From positions 51,175-115,174 of the forward strand of contig CAJTRI010000005.1 in the NCBI GenBank assembly GCA_910578615.1: 64,000 bases of DNA. Direction: 5' to 3'. The position numbers and the translations under genes were made by a program. This DNA comes from an uncultured Duncaniella sp. (GTDB lineage Bacteria > Bacteroidota > Bacteroidia > Bacteroidales > Muribaculaceae). Each line of letters begins with the position of its first letter. The first letter of the stretch is position 1. The notes below the pieces were generated by a model. It searched no databases, was not told the origin of the DNA, and saw only the letters and a list, made by a program, of their open reading frames with translations. This document shows positions 17,180 through 26,580 of this stretch, in pieces.

Positions 17180-19636
17180 ATGATTTTCCCAGATAAAACC
17201 GAACAAAAGATAGGATTTGACTCCGTGCGCGAACAACTGTCCAAAAGATGTCGCTGCGCGGGATCACGCACATACTGCGAAGAAATGGCATTTCTCACGG
17301 ATTTCAATGCCGTGGAAGACGCCTTGTGCGCCACAGCAGAAATGGTGGCAGCCAACCACAACGAGGAAACCATACCATTCACCGGGCTTAACGACATCGA
17401 TTCGTCTCTCTCGCTTGTGAGGATTCCGGGTACCTTCATGGAAGTAAGGGAATTGGTGAAAGTGCGCCGTATGCTCGGATGTTTCAACGACATAACATCT
17501 TTTTTCAGACGCAGCCGTACCGAAAATGGCAATACGCCCTACCCAAGACTTGACGAGATCAGCCGTCCGCTCGAATACGTCTCCCCCACTCTTGCCGCAA
17601 CTATCGACCGCTCCGTAGATGAGACTACGGCCACGGTCAGGGACACCGCCTCACCGGCCCTCGCCGACATACGCCGCCGTCTGCGAAGCATGTCAGGCAG
17701 GATAAACTCCATCCTTCGCAATGTCCTTGCAAAAGCCGTCTCCCAAGGTTATCTTGATGCCGATACCGTCCCGTCAGTCAGAGACGGACGCCTCGTGATT
17801 CCAGTCCACCCCATGCACAAGCGCCAGATACAGGGCATAGTGCATGACGAATCTGCCTCAGGTAAGACTATATTCATCGAACCGGCGGAAGTGGTAGAGG
17901 CCAACAACCTGACACGCGAACTCGAAATGGAGGAACACCGCGAGGTAATACGCATACTCACGGAAATCGCCGACTCCATCCGCCCCCACATACCCGAGCT
18001 GCTTGAAGCCGCCTCCGTAGTCTACCGTCTGGACTTCATAAACGCCAAGGCCCGTTATGCCGATGCCGTAGGCGGAATAATGCCACACCTTCACGACCGC
18101 GAAGAGCTTGAATGGTATCACGCATGCCATCCGGGACTAAGGCTGGCACTTGAAAAACAGGGTAGAGAAATAGTACCCATAGACATCACCCTTGACTCCG
18201 CCAACCGCATCCTCGTCATATCAGGCCCGAATGCCGGCGGCAAGTCGGTCTGCCTCAAAACCGTAGGCACGCTTCAATACATGGCCCAGTGCGGACTCCT
18301 GCCTCCTGTCTACGAGAACTCTCACTTCGGAGTATTCAAAGACATCTTTGTAGATATAGGTGACGACCAGTCTCTTGAAGATGACCTCTCCACCTATTCA
18401 AGCCATCTGCGCAGCATGAAACAGATGCTCGTCCGAGGACGCAAGGGAACATTGTTTCTTATTGATGAGATGGGTTCCGGCACAGAACCACAGATAGGAG
18501 GGGCACTCGCCCAAGCCATTCTCAGTGAGATGAACCGACAAGGAATGTGGGGAATAGTCACCACCCATTACCAGAACCTGAAACTTTTCGCCGATGATAC
18601 TCCCGGACTGATAAACGGCTCAATGATGTATGACCGTCATCTCATGCAGCCCCTCTTCCGTCTCTCCATCGGCACCCCTGGAAGCTCGTTCGCAGTAGAG
18701 ATAGCCCGGAAAATAGGTCTGCCGAAAAATATTATTGATTCAGCCGAGGAAATCGTAGGCAGCGACTACGTGAACCTTGACAAATATCTTCTCGACATCA
18801 CCCGTGACAAACGTTATTGGGAAAACAAACGCGCAGAGATAAAGAAAAAAGAGAGGCAGCTTGATGACAGGCTCAGCCGCTACGCCGATGACGCCGATAC
18901 CCTGCGCACCATGAGACGCGAGATACTTGATGACGCCCGAGCCGAAGCCAAGAGAATCATCGATGCCTCTAATGCCATGGTTGAGCGTACGATAGCCGAC
19001 ATCAAGAGTGCAAATGCCGAACGAGAGGCAACACTTGAAGCCCGGCGACGCCTGAAAGAGGAACGCTCAAATCTCGAAAAGCAATCAAAGGAAAAAGAGA
19101 GTAAAGAGCACTCAGTACTCGCACGCGCACCAAAAAAGCGCAAACAGAAAGAGGCCGTAATCCCCCCAAAAGACCGCGAAATCACCGAAGGATGCAACGT
19201 AAGGCTCGACGGGCAAGGCACAATAGGCACCGTACTCGAAGTAAACGGCAAGAATGCAATCGTGGCATTCGGCAACCTCAAAACCACGGTGAAGACCTCG
19301 CGCCTTTCCGTGACAGATGCCAGACCTAAGGAGGAGAAAAAGACAGGTCTCAGCATGTCTACAATCGACTCGGGATACGAACGGCAACTTAACTTTAAAC
19401 AAGAGATAGACATACGCGGCATGAGGGCCGACGAGGCAATCCAAGCTGTGACATACTTCATTGACGATGCCATACGCTTCAACGCATCGCGCGTACGCAT
19501 CCTTCACGGCACCGGGACAGGCGCCCTGCGTCAGGCAGTCCGCAGCTACCTCTACACCATACCTGGAATCCACAACTTCCACGATGAGGATGTCCGATTC
19601 GGAGGAGCAGGTATAACCGTGGTCAACATCGACTGA
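17180..19636 (+). CDS. mutS2: MutS2 family ATPase/endonuclease
   Basis: MutS2 binds branched DNA or stalled ribosomes rather than mismatches; it limits recombination in some bacteria and splits collided ribosomes in Bacillus. 818 residues. There is no mismatch-binding domain I. Seen: core/lever region, Walker A GPNAGGKS (349-356), Walker B LIDEMGSGTEP (~428-438), ABC signature region DDLSTYSSHL, a long charged coiled coil (~540-670) with many Arg, Glu and Lys, a KOW-like segment (~680-715), and a C-terminal Smr nuclease domain (IDIRGMRADEAI and ILHGTGTGALR). It begins 42 nt after topB, and is probably co-transcribed with it. Confidence 0.94.
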   Translation: MIFPDKTEQKIGFDSVREQLSKRCRCAGSRTYCEEMAFLTDFNAVEDALCATAEMVAANHNEETIPFTGLNDIDSSLSLVRIPGTFMEVRELVKVRRMLGCFNDITSFFRRSRTENGNTPYPRLDEISRPLEYVSPTLAATIDRSVDETTATVRDTASPALADIRRRLRSMSGRINSILRNVLAKAVSQGYLDADTVPSVRDGRLVIPVHPMHKRQIQGIVHDESASGKTIFIEPAEVVEANNLTRELEMEEHREVIRILTEIADSIRPHIPELLEAASVVYRLDFINAKARYADAVGGIMPHLHDREELEWYHACHPGLRLALEKQGREIVPIDITLDSANRILVISGPNAGGKSVCLKTVGTLQYMAQCGLLPPVYENSHFGVFKDIFVDIGDDQSLEDDLSTYSSHLRSMKQMLVRGRKGTLFLIDEMGSGTEPQIGGALAQAILSEMNRQGMWGIVTTHYQNLKLFADDTPGLINGSMMYDRHLMQPLFRLSIGTPGSSFAVEIARKIGLPKNIIDSAEEIVGSDYVNLDKYLLDITRDKRYWENKRAEIKKKERQLDDRLSRYADDADTLRTMRREILDDARAEAKRIIDASNAMVERTIADIKSANAEREATLEARRRLKEERSNLEKQSKEKESKEHSVLARAPKKRKQKEAVIPPKDREITEGCNVRLDGQGTIGTVLEVNGKNAIVAFGNLKTTVKTSRLSVTDARPKEEKKTGLSMSTIDSGYERQLNFKQEIDIRGMRADEAIQAVTYFIDDAIRFNASRVRILHGTGTGALRQAVRSYLYTIPGIHNFHDEDVRFGGAGITVVNID

Positions 19637-19710
19637 AAATCAACATTCGGAAGGGCTGCACCATGAAACCGAACGATCTAATACGTCCCTCCTCTCCTCC
19701 ATCAATACAA

Positions 19711-19745
19711 AAATTTCGGCAACCAAAATTTGGTTGCCGAAATTT
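19711..19745. terminator. Bidirectional terminator between mutS2 and the glycan cluster
   Basis: A near-perfect palindrome: AAATTTCGGCAACCAAA (19711-19727), one base, TTTGGTTGCCGAAATTT (19729-19745), with extra T's downstream on plus and on minus (TTTTTG from 19712-19707). It lies 74 nt past mutS2 and 43 nt past the last glycosyltransferase, and serves both converging transcripts. Confidence 0.85.
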
Positions 19746-19788
19746 TTATACGGTTAGTAGCCGATTCGGGGAGTATAAGAAATGCGTC

Positions 19789-20565
19789 CTATCTGTTTAT
19801 ATACATTATTGATATCCGTTTCATGAAATAGCTTGGAAGAAAGGCAAACAGAAAATATGAATAGGCCCGGAACACATTCCATCCCAGAACCTCCCTGTAA
19901 ACGGCAATATTATACCTTATCAACGCCGTCTTATTTCTTGACAGAGACGAATCCCTGTGACGATAGATTGCAAGCGGTTCCTTCATTCCGTAGGCTCTGC
20001 GACACAACTTCATGATTTTAAGTTTCATGGCCCAGTCCTGACGTTTCCTTAGAGCCGGCATATAGACCTTCCCGACCTTCTCGGTGTCATAGACCACTGT
20101 CAGACATCCTATTTTGTCATCTCGGGTCAGAGAACGCAAAGTCTCAGTCTGCCGGCACACAACTATTCCGTCTGTTCTGCCTGCCTCGTCACAAGTTATA
20201 TATGAAGTATAAGACAACGCACAGTCCTTCTCAGCCATAAAACTCAACTGCTTTTCAAGTTTCTCGGGATACCACCTGTCATCACTGTCACAGAATGCGA
20301 TGAAACGCCCCTTAGCTTCACGGATAGAATTGTTCCTTGCCACTCCCGCACCTGAGTTCTTATCAAGACACAATAGCCTTATTCGCGAATCCTTCCGTAC
20401 ATACTCCGATATTATCTCTCGCGAACCATCGGTAGAGCAGTCATCGGTTATAAGCAGCTCCCAATTCCGATAACTCTGCGCCAAGACAGACTCAATCGTC
20501 TCACCAATAAAACCTGCACAATTATAGGACGGCGTGATGATGGATACTAAGCCAAAATCATTCAT
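19789..20565 (-). CDS. Glycosyltransferase family 2
   Basis: A GT-A fold inverting sugar transferase, 258 residues. Seen: VSIITPSYNCAGFIGETI at the N-terminus (nucleotide-binding strand), TDDCSTDGS, and the metal-binding FCDSDDRWYPEKL near residues 90-102. The C-terminus carries hydrophobic and aromatic segments (~225-250) suited to membrane contact. Last gene of the polysaccharide cluster, 68 nt after the acetyltransferase. Donor and acceptor sugars cannot be told from sequence. Confidence 0.9.
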   Translation of the reverse strand: MNDFGLVSIITPSYNCAGFIGETIESVLAQSYRNWELLITDDCSTDGSREIISEYVRKDSRIRLLCLDKNSGAGVARNNSIREAKGRFIAFCDSDDRWYPEKLEKQLSFMAEKDCALSYTSYITCDEAGRTDGIVVCRQTETLRSLTRDDKIGCLTVVYDTEKVGKVYMPALRKRQDWAMKLKIMKLCRRAYGMKEPLAIYRHRDSSLSRNKTALIRYNIAVYREVLGWNVFRAYSYFLFAFLPSYFMKRISIMYINR

Positions 20566-20633
20566 GGTAATATAAAGATCTTTATATTAAAATACGGTTT
20601 ATTACTGATTGTCAAGCTCTCAGGAAGATGAAT

Positions 20634-21077
20634 TTACCCCCCCCATTTACATTCGTTAACACTCTTGATTATCCTTGCCGGATTTCCGGCTACTACCGAA
20701 TATGGTGGAACATCCTTTAAAACCACTGAGCCGGCACCTATGATACTGTTGTCACCAACTTTCACATTACCCAGAATCTGCGCATGGGCACCTATCCATA
20801 CATTATCTCCGATAACAGGCAGACCGTTATATCCTCCGCGACCACCACAAGTCACGCCATGAAGAATCTTACAGTTCCTACCGATAACAGTAGAAGGATG
20901 AAACAAGCTACCCAAAGCGCAATGTGGGAAACGGGTTCCTTTTCCTATGGTGAGATTATAAGGTATATCCGCAGAGAAAACTACCCTGATTACAAATCTT
21001 CCCAAGGCTGCCACAGGTCTCATCTTATGACGGTAGAACCAGTTGCTTACTTTCCAGCACGTGTATATTTTGTCCAT
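20634..21077 (-). CDS. Serine-acetyltransferase-like hexapeptide acyltransferase
   Basis: 147 residues with a left-handed beta-helix acetyltransferase core. Seen: hexapeptide turns from IGKGTRFPHCALGS through VIGRNCKILHGVTCGGRGG, IGDNVWIGAHAQILGNVKVG and IGAGSVVLKDVPPYSVVAG, with the catalytic His in ILHGVT. It resembles the C-terminal half of CysE, but the N-terminal helical domain is replaced by a short basic helix (WFYRHKMRPVAALGRFVIRVV) that could sit at the membrane. Within a polysaccharide cluster it most likely O-acetylates a sugar rather than serine; a full-length CysE is at 36974-37903. Confidence 0.85.
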   Translation of the reverse strand: MDKIYTCWKVSNWFYRHKMRPVAALGRFVIRVVFSADIPYNLTIGKGTRFPHCALGSLFHPSTVIGRNCKILHGVTCGGRGGYNGLPVIGDNVWIGAHAQILGNVKVGDNSIIGAGSVVLKDVPPYSVVAGNPARIIKSVNECKWGG

Positions 21078-21170
21078 ATTTTGTCAGTAGTAAGTGGCAT
21101 AAACTTTCCCATACGCATAGGCTTGTGTCTAACTAAGTATTTGATATTTGATTAATTTTTTAATATCCAT

Positions 21171-22271
21171 TTATCTGTAGGACATTAGTTGTGAATACAA
21201 TCGGAGATATTCAGTATTCATTTTGTTGACTGCGAACAGCGATACTCTTTTTAAAAAGAATTCTTTCTCTATCGCATATGCCTTATTATCGCTGAGCAGC
21301 CTTGTGATTTTTTTTGAAAGGGTCTCATAATCACCTACTTCAAATAGGCTTTCTGAACGTCCCACCACATCTCTCAACCCTTCGACATTTGAAGCAAGAA
21401 CCGGTAGGCCGGCAGCCATATATTCTACCGCTACCAGTCCGAAACCATCCCAGTAAGTGGATAATACCCCTATATCACACCCTTTAAGATATGGAGCCGC
21501 ACTTTCTTTCCGCCCCAACAGATGTACTCTGTGTGACATACCCAAATCGTTTGCCATAAATTTCAACGAGTCTTCAAGAGGCCCGTAGCCTATAAATACC
21601 ACATGGGTATTTTCATCACATTTCGAAATGGCTTTAAGGAGTGTGACAGGGTCTTTGGGATGTACCAGCCGAGACACCATGATAACGACTTTGTCATCAT
21701 CAGCTATACCTGTTTCCTCTCTTAGAATATCGGGAGCATCAGCAAAAAACGCTATATCAATACCATTTATAATCGTAATGCTTTTCTTTGACAGACTTCT
21801 TGAATCAAGCCATCGATCAAGATTCAACTTAGAAGCATCACTGATATTGACAATAGCGTCATATGCATTGTAGAACCAACGATCGAAATACCTTAGGAGA
21901 CTTATCTTTCGTCGGTTATTATATGTATTATGCTCCGTCGTAACAAGTACAGGGCGTTGTGACTCAGGCAGCAACTTATATGCCACCGAAACAAAGAACT
22001 GATCCGGGAATAAATGGACGTGTACCAGGTCATATTTTGGAAGCTGATTCTTTATCTCCCATATATGTAGCGGATTATGACGATTCTTATAACGGCTGGC
22101 AATTACGTTTACACCATACTGTCTGAATTCCTCCTCTTTGTGTAGTAGCTGAGGACGAGAGACATATATAGTAACCTCATGACCTTCCGCTCTTTGACTC
22201 TTTGTAAGATTGTAGAGGATGCTTGTCACACCTCCGTTACAAATAGACGGAACAACATGTAATATTTTCAT
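21171..22271 (-). CDS. Glycosyltransferase family 4
   Basis: A GT-B fold retaining glycosyltransferase, 366 residues. Seen: N-terminal acceptor domain beginning KILHVVPSICNGGVTSILYNL, a C-terminal Rossmann-like nucleotide-sugar domain (VVIMVSRLVHPKDPVTLLKAI) and the EX7E-type donor site around YWDGFGLVAVEYMAAGLPVLASNVEG (Glu of VAVEYMA). Cytoplasmic face of the inner membrane. Its ATG is 4 nt after the stop of the preceding GT4, so the two are probably coupled. Confidence 0.92.
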   Translation of the reverse strand: MKILHVVPSICNGGVTSILYNLTKSQRAEGHEVTIYVSRPQLLHKEEEFRQYGVNVIASRYKNRHNPLHIWEIKNQLPKYDLVHVHLFPDQFFVSVAYKLLPESQRPVLVTTEHNTYNNRRKISLLRYFDRWFYNAYDAIVNISDASKLNLDRWLDSRSLSKKSITIINGIDIAFFADAPDILREETGIADDDKVVIMVSRLVHPKDPVTLLKAISKCDENTHVVFIGYGPLEDSLKFMANDLGMSHRVHLLGRKESAAPYLKGCDIGVLSTYWDGFGLVAVEYMAAGLPVLASNVEGLRDVVGRSESLFEVGDYETLSKKITRLLSDNKAYAIEKEFFLKRVSLFAVNKMNTEYLRLYSQLMSYR

Positions 22272-22275
22272 AAAC

Positions 22276-23334
22276 TCAGCTTAACAGATTCAACCATGTT
22301 TTTTTTACGGCATCCGGGCTGTATCTAACCATTGCATCCTCACGTGCCCTTTCGCCCATCTCGGCAAGGCGGCGAGGCGCATTCAGATTTTCTGTCAATG
22401 CCGTTGCCAAGGCCTCTATATCCTCCGATGGAACCAAGACGCCGTCTATTCCGTCACGTATCACCTCCCTGGGGCTGTTGGGACAATCAAAACTTATACA
22501 TGGCAGTCCCATCATCTTTGCTTCGAGGAGCACGACGACCATTCCTTCAAAACGAGATGATAATACAAAGCAGGAGGCATTCTGAAACTCTTCGGCTATT
22601 CCGGGATGCGCATCAACGAACACGGTTCTCGTATCCACTCCCACTTCTCTTGCAATGGCCTCATTCTTCTCTCTAAGGCTTCCTGAACCCACAATTCTTA
22701 ATGTCCAACCCGGCGCATCCGTTTTGGCCCACGCCATTAGAAGCATATCAAAACCTTTCTGGATCTCATGACGACCGACCGCCAGAAGTGTTTTGGCTGA
22801 AATATCAGACGGCCTGTTTTCTCCGATTGACGTGAAATTGGGAATCGAAATTATACCCCGTGCATAGGCTTTACTAAAATCCACTGCGTCAGCCTCTGTC
22901 AATACCACCGTTCTGTCAGCAAGCCATGTGGATATGGTTTTATATATCGAGCCGGCTCTGGAACCGGCATAAAGGTTGAAATGTTCCCAAGCTATGTTTC
23001 TAATCCCATATCCTATTATTGCAAGAGCAGATATGCGTACCAACGGGGTTGCCACGGTTATGATGGCGGAAGGCCTCCGTGATTTGACAACCTTGCGAAG
23101 CAACCTGATATTTTTGAGATTTAACGAGAAAATAGACTTTTCAAACCGGGAATTCAGTGAAACAATCTCTATGTCACTGTCAATGACATAAGGACATTCC
23201 TCACGACTAAACGGGTCAATGGTCACAATCGTTATCGCGAAATCACCGTTTAGAAGATTGGCAAGTTCGACTGTCATTCTCTCAATGCCGGCACGGTTGC
23301 GCAATGCCTCGCAGAATAACAATAACTTTTTCAT
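22276..23334 (-). CDS. Glycosyltransferase family 4
   Basis: 352 residues, GT-B fold. Seen: N-terminal FCEALRNRAGIERMTVELANLL, donor domain start TLLAVGRHEIQKGFDMLLMAW, and the catalytic/donor-binding stretch FEGMVVVLLEAKMMGLPCISFDC with the Glu pair spaced as in EX7E enzymes. Its ATG overlaps the pyruvyl-transferase TGA by 4 nt. The linkage formed is unknown. Confidence 0.92.
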   Translation of the reverse strand: MKKLLLFCEALRNRAGIERMTVELANLLNGDFAITIVTIDPFSREECPYVIDSDIEIVSLNSRFEKSIFSLNLKNIRLLRKVVKSRRPSAIITVATPLVRISALAIIGYGIRNIAWEHFNLYAGSRAGSIYKTISTWLADRTVVLTEADAVDFSKAYARGIISIPNFTSIGENRPSDISAKTLLAVGRHEIQKGFDMLLMAWAKTDAPGWTLRIVGSGSLREKNEAIAREVGVDTRTVFVDAHPGIAEEFQNASCFVLSSRFEGMVVVLLEAKMMGLPCISFDCPNSPREVIRDGIDGVLVPSEDIEALATALTENLNAPRRLAEMGERAREDAMVRYSPDAVKKTWLNLLS

Positions 23335-24440
23335 CTTATCATGCCTGAAATTGCATTTCCGAGATATTCCACAGACCGGGCACGTTCGGCATCCAGCACC
23401 CTCTCGACCGAATCATAATCGATATTCCGTTCGAATATACGGCCAAAAGTATTGTCGTTGCCGACTATTCTGTCATCCAGCCAGAAAGGCTTCAACATAG
23501 ATGTCAGTTTGGCCATCGCGCTATCTCTGCCTATCGTTGCAAATGGCTTGTGGGTTATAATGGCGAAAATAGTCCCATGGAATGTCTCGGTTATAACCTC
23601 ATCGGCATATTTATACCATCTCAGCACATCAAGAGGCTTACAGACCACAGCTTGCGAACACCACTCATACCGGCTCATTATACATATAAGCTTCTTGCCC
23701 TTCGATCTGGCATAGTCCCTGATGGCCTTTATCTCATCCTTATTGTTTATCCTGTCAGGATAGGAATACAATAATATATAATTTCGTTCCACGGGTGGCT
23801 GCATTGCCGCAATCTCATCCTTAAACCCATATATCAACACAGGGTCAAAATGAATCTCCGGGCCGGTACCCGTAAGTTTTTTCACTATATCATAGGAGTT
23901 TCTATCCCTGACAGAAATACTGTCCATATGTGACAGGGTCTTCCCTATCTCGGTATCCAGACCTTGTTTCTTTAACTTTTCGAGAGTGGTATGACCGAAT
24001 GATCCTGCATAACTTATTACCTTTTCCGCTTCAGGGATGTCTCCGTAAAGCTGAGGCGTATATCCCCATGGTGTCGGCTGGCAACAGTGAAAGACCTCAT
24101 CACTACCTATCACCACGAGAGAAGGGATGGATTTATCGTCATCAATTCCCAGCTCAGGCCAGCTTTCACGTATTTTCCGGCTTACCTGTGACATGAATCT
24201 CAGAGTTTTCCTCTTTGCCATCATATCACCTCTCAATATCACCCTGCACATGGCATACAGCCTTCTGAGACGATATCTGAACCCGTGATTTTCCATTCCT
24301 TCAAGCTGTCGGCCGGGTTTTATGTCTATAAACCTGACATTTCCGGCTCCGGCTTTCAATAGGATGTTCTTCAAGGCATATGCTTGCAGGAAGGATCCGT
24401 AATTAATCACTCTCTGCATGGAGAGAATCCCGACTGTCAT
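23331..24440 (-). CDS. Polysaccharide pyruvyl transferase family protein
   Basis: The family (CsaB/WcaK-like, GT-B-like fold) transfers pyruvate from PEP to a sugar as a ketal, adding negative charge to the glycan. 369 residues from the ATG at 24440, which overlaps the upstream TGA as ATGA; an ATG at 24449 would add three residues. Seen: VGILSMQRVINYGSFLQAYAL (typical N-terminus), VIGSDEVFHCCQP, YAGSFGH, SVRDRNSYDIV, and TETFHGTIFAIITHKPF near residue 290 (the His/Gly donor loop). It directly follows an FrhB-like iron-sulfur protein, a pairing common in Bacteroidetes and other capsule loci. Confidence 0.88.
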   Translation of the reverse strand: MTVGILSMQRVINYGSFLQAYALKNILLKAGAGNVRFIDIKPGRQLEGMENHGFRYRLRRLYAMCRVILRGDMMAKRKTLRFMSQVSRKIRESWPELGIDDDKSIPSLVVIGSDEVFHCCQPTPWGYTPQLYGDIPEAEKVISYAGSFGHTTLEKLKKQGLDTEIGKTLSHMDSISVRDRNSYDIVKKLTGTGPEIHFDPVLIYGFKDEIAAMQPPVERNYILLYSYPDRINNKDEIKAIRDYARSKGKKLICIMSRYEWCSQAVVCKPLDVLRWYKYADEVITETFHGTIFAIITHKPFATIGRDSAMAKLTSMLKPFWLDDRIVGNDNTFGRIFERNIDYDSVERVLDAERARSVEYLGNAISGMIR

Positions 24441-25645
24441 TTTTTCCATAATCTTTTCCTAAGTCTGTCTATTATCTTGTCAGGAACCGAGAGGTACCAT
24501 TGGTACTTCAATGTAGTACCGGCTATCTTTTCAAGAGATTTGCTACTTTTAAGATCTTTGACCAGACGTCTGTAAAGTAGCGGGAAACGCGGCATCCTTG
24601 CCATCTGCCCGGAGGTTAACTCTGCAGAGGTCTCTTCTATAATAGTACACCTGTCTGCTATCTCATTCATCAAGTCATTACCCTTATCAGTAAGTGCGAG
24701 AACGCCGCTTACCCCTTCCTGGTTACAGCTATACTTTCTGCCCCAGAAATCCCCGATACGTATATCCGCAGCCGAACTGCACATCTTATATTTACATGAC
24801 TTGTAACAACACTTGTTCAGGCAGCTGTCATACAGGAAAAATTTGAAAAACAGATCTCCTTGTGACTTCCTTGACGCATAAAATGTTTTTTTTCCCCAAA
24901 TTTTTAGCTGATACGAATCATGCCAATCCACTGGCTGACAACAATCTGCGTCATGAACATTGATAGACCACGAATCCTGCCATCCCGTTATCTTGCTTCT
25001 CCATTCCACAGCGGATATTTCTCCGACTGTTTCCAGTTGCTCAGACACATACTTGTGCCATAAAAGGAGTGACGGAACCCCGTGACAGAAGAAATCCATC
25101 AATACGAAGTTGTCCTCCTTTTTAAAATGCCTTATCATCCTTCTGAAAGAATCAATCTGGCATGGTGTGCCTGTCACCAGATATTTTTGATTTCTATCAA
25201 TGGCTTTCAAGGCATCAGCCGAGTAACTCGGAATATACTTGCTACCTGTCGAGGCCAAAAATTCGTCAACTGTAGAGGCTATATAGTGCTCGGCTCTTTC
25301 AGCCTTGACATTGTATCTGACACCTACACCCTTGTAACCTCTTTCAATCAACAGACGTCCGATCTCAAAACCTACTCCGCCCGATGAGCACCGTCTTCTT
25401 ACAGCCGGGACATTGCTCCAAGAGGCATAAGCGTTGACCTTTGAAGATTCCGAACACAACTCTTTGTGGTTGAAGGCACAAGTCTTTAAACACAACCCGC
25501 AGTTGATACATTTGTCCTGATCACGTATAACGGGCGAGTAAAATCCATCCGTATTTTCCTCAAAATCTATTATCTTTACAGGGCATACGCTGACACATAC
25601 CCCACAACCATAACAGAAATCAAATTTTGATATATTGTCTTTCAT
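24437..25645 (-). CDS. FrhB-like iron-sulfur protein (F420 hydrogenase/dehydrogenase beta-subunit family)
   Basis: 402 residues. The N-terminus holds two 4Fe-4S ferredoxin motifs, CYGCGVCVSVCPVKII and CINCGLCLKTCAFN, followed by FrhB/FdhB-type domains (RRCSSGGVGFEIGRLL; GTPCQIDSFRRMI; FFCHGVPSLLLW), then a second Cys-rich segment (SCLNKCCYKSCKYKMC). Known family members handle F420 or flavin electron transfer, but Bacteroidales are not known to make F420, so a flavin-dependent redox step on the glycan or its lipid carrier is more likely; the real role is unknown. The ATG at 25645 overlaps the upstream TGA as ATGA; a start at 25651 adds two residues. Confidence 0.82.
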   Translation of the reverse strand: MKDNISKFDFCYGCGVCVSVCPVKIIDFEENTDGFYSPVIRDQDKCINCGLCLKTCAFNHKELCSESSKVNAYASWSNVPAVRRRCSSGGVGFEIGRLLIERGYKGVGVRYNVKAERAEHYIASTVDEFLASTGSKYIPSYSADALKAIDRNQKYLVTGTPCQIDSFRRMIRHFKKEDNFVLMDFFCHGVPSLLLWHKYVSEQLETVGEISAVEWRSKITGWQDSWSINVHDADCCQPVDWHDSYQLKIWGKKTFYASRKSQGDLFFKFFLYDSCLNKCCYKSCKYKMCSSAADIRIGDFWGRKYSCNQEGVSGVLALTDKGNDLMNEIADRCTIIEETSAELTSGQMARMPRFPLLYRRLVKDLKSSKSLEKIAGTTLKYQWYLSVPDKIIDRLRKRLWKK

Positions 25646-26580
25646 TTCCATAAAGTGGAATATAGTCTTTTGACAGGCGCGTATGCCATATAGCAAATCT
25701 TTGCTAGGACAGAGCTTGACACCTCGGCTGCCCAGAGACGGTGCAGCCGTGATTTTATTTCGTGAGAATTGAACCTCTTGTTATTGTCAATCTGGCACAG
25801 ACGGAATCCGACAAGCACATACCTGTAAAGCCCGTTACAGAATCCGAGGGCTCTCAAACGCCTGTATATTTTGTGGGCATTCTCAAAAGCGACGCCGGAA
25901 GAATAGAGACGCGGGGTCACCGTGGAACTGTGCCTACGGAAATAATCCAGAGCCTCGGGAACTTCGACAACATCTCCACGCATTGCCAGCTCGATATAGA
26001 AAAGATAATCCCCGGATGCTCCAAGCCTCATATAATCTCCCGGTATATCCGAAAGCACACTCCGTCTAATAATCGTACTACTTGCATTATATAGATGGTT
26101 GCCCAGATACAGGCTTCTTCTTATGAAATCTTTTCCCTTGCGTGCAATGACTCTTTTAGTCTTACTTGCCCATAGACAGTTGCCCTTATTGTTATGTTCG
26201 TCAATAATCTGTATGCCGGAAAGCGCCAATACGGCATCCGGCTTTTCAGAGACACTCTCAACAAGCCGTTTCAGGAAGTCAGGATGTGCCACATCGTCAC
26301 TCTCGGCAATCCATATCCATTCGCCTTCTGACATCGAAAATCCTCTCTGCCATTGTATAAATGTGCATCCTGAATTCTCCTCGTTCAGCACTATCTCTTT
26401 GACTTTCGGATGATGTCTATATTCATTTATTATTCCGACTGAGTGATCAGTCGATTTGTCATCCAGAATTATAACCTCGATATTGTCATAGGTCTGAGAC
26501 AAGACACTGTCTATACGTTCCTTTAAGAACGGGGCATGGTTATAATTGGGGATTATTACACTGACAAGAGGGTGATTCAT
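25642..26580 (-). CDS. Glycosyltransferase family 2
   Basis: 312 residues, GT-A fold. Seen: VSVIIPNYNHAPFLKERIDS, ILDDKSTDHS, the WIAESDDVAHPDFLKRLV metal-site region near residue 94, and a C-terminal helical extension. Its first 41 nt overlap the end of the polymerase gene in another frame; the ATG is fixed by the canonical MNHPLVSVIIPNYN start. Sugar specificity unknown. Confidence 0.92.
   Translation of the reverse strand: MNHPLVSVIIPNYNHAPFLKERIDSVLSQTYDNIEVIILDDKSTDHSVGIINEYRHHPKVKEIVLNEENSGCTFIQWQRGFSMSEGEWIWIAESDDVAHPDFLKRLVESVSEKPDAVLALSGIQIIDEHNNKGNCLWASKTKRVIARKGKDFIRRSLYLGNHLYNASSTIIRRSVLSDIPGDYMRLGASGDYLFYIELAMRGDVVEVPEALDYFRRHSSTVTPRLYSSGVAFENAHKIYRRLRALGFCNGLYRYVLVGFRLCQIDNNKRFNSHEIKSRLHRLWAAEVSSSVLAKICYMAYAPVKRLYSTLWK

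Noticed and set aside
18880..19582. Long minus-strand ORFs opposite mutS2
   Set aside because: They mirror the charged coiled-coil and Smr regions of mutS2, whose plus-strand frame is fully explained.
20569..20588. 20-nt perfect AT-rich palindrome (AATATAAAGA / TCTTTATATT) just before the last glycosyltransferase gene
   Set aside because: Low complexity and inside an operon without a promoter match; a palindrome of this composition is weak evidence for an operator or terminator.
20634..21077. Calling the short hexapeptide protein CysE
   Set aside because: It lacks the N-terminal helical domain, lies in a polysaccharide cluster, and a full CysE is present at 36974-37903.
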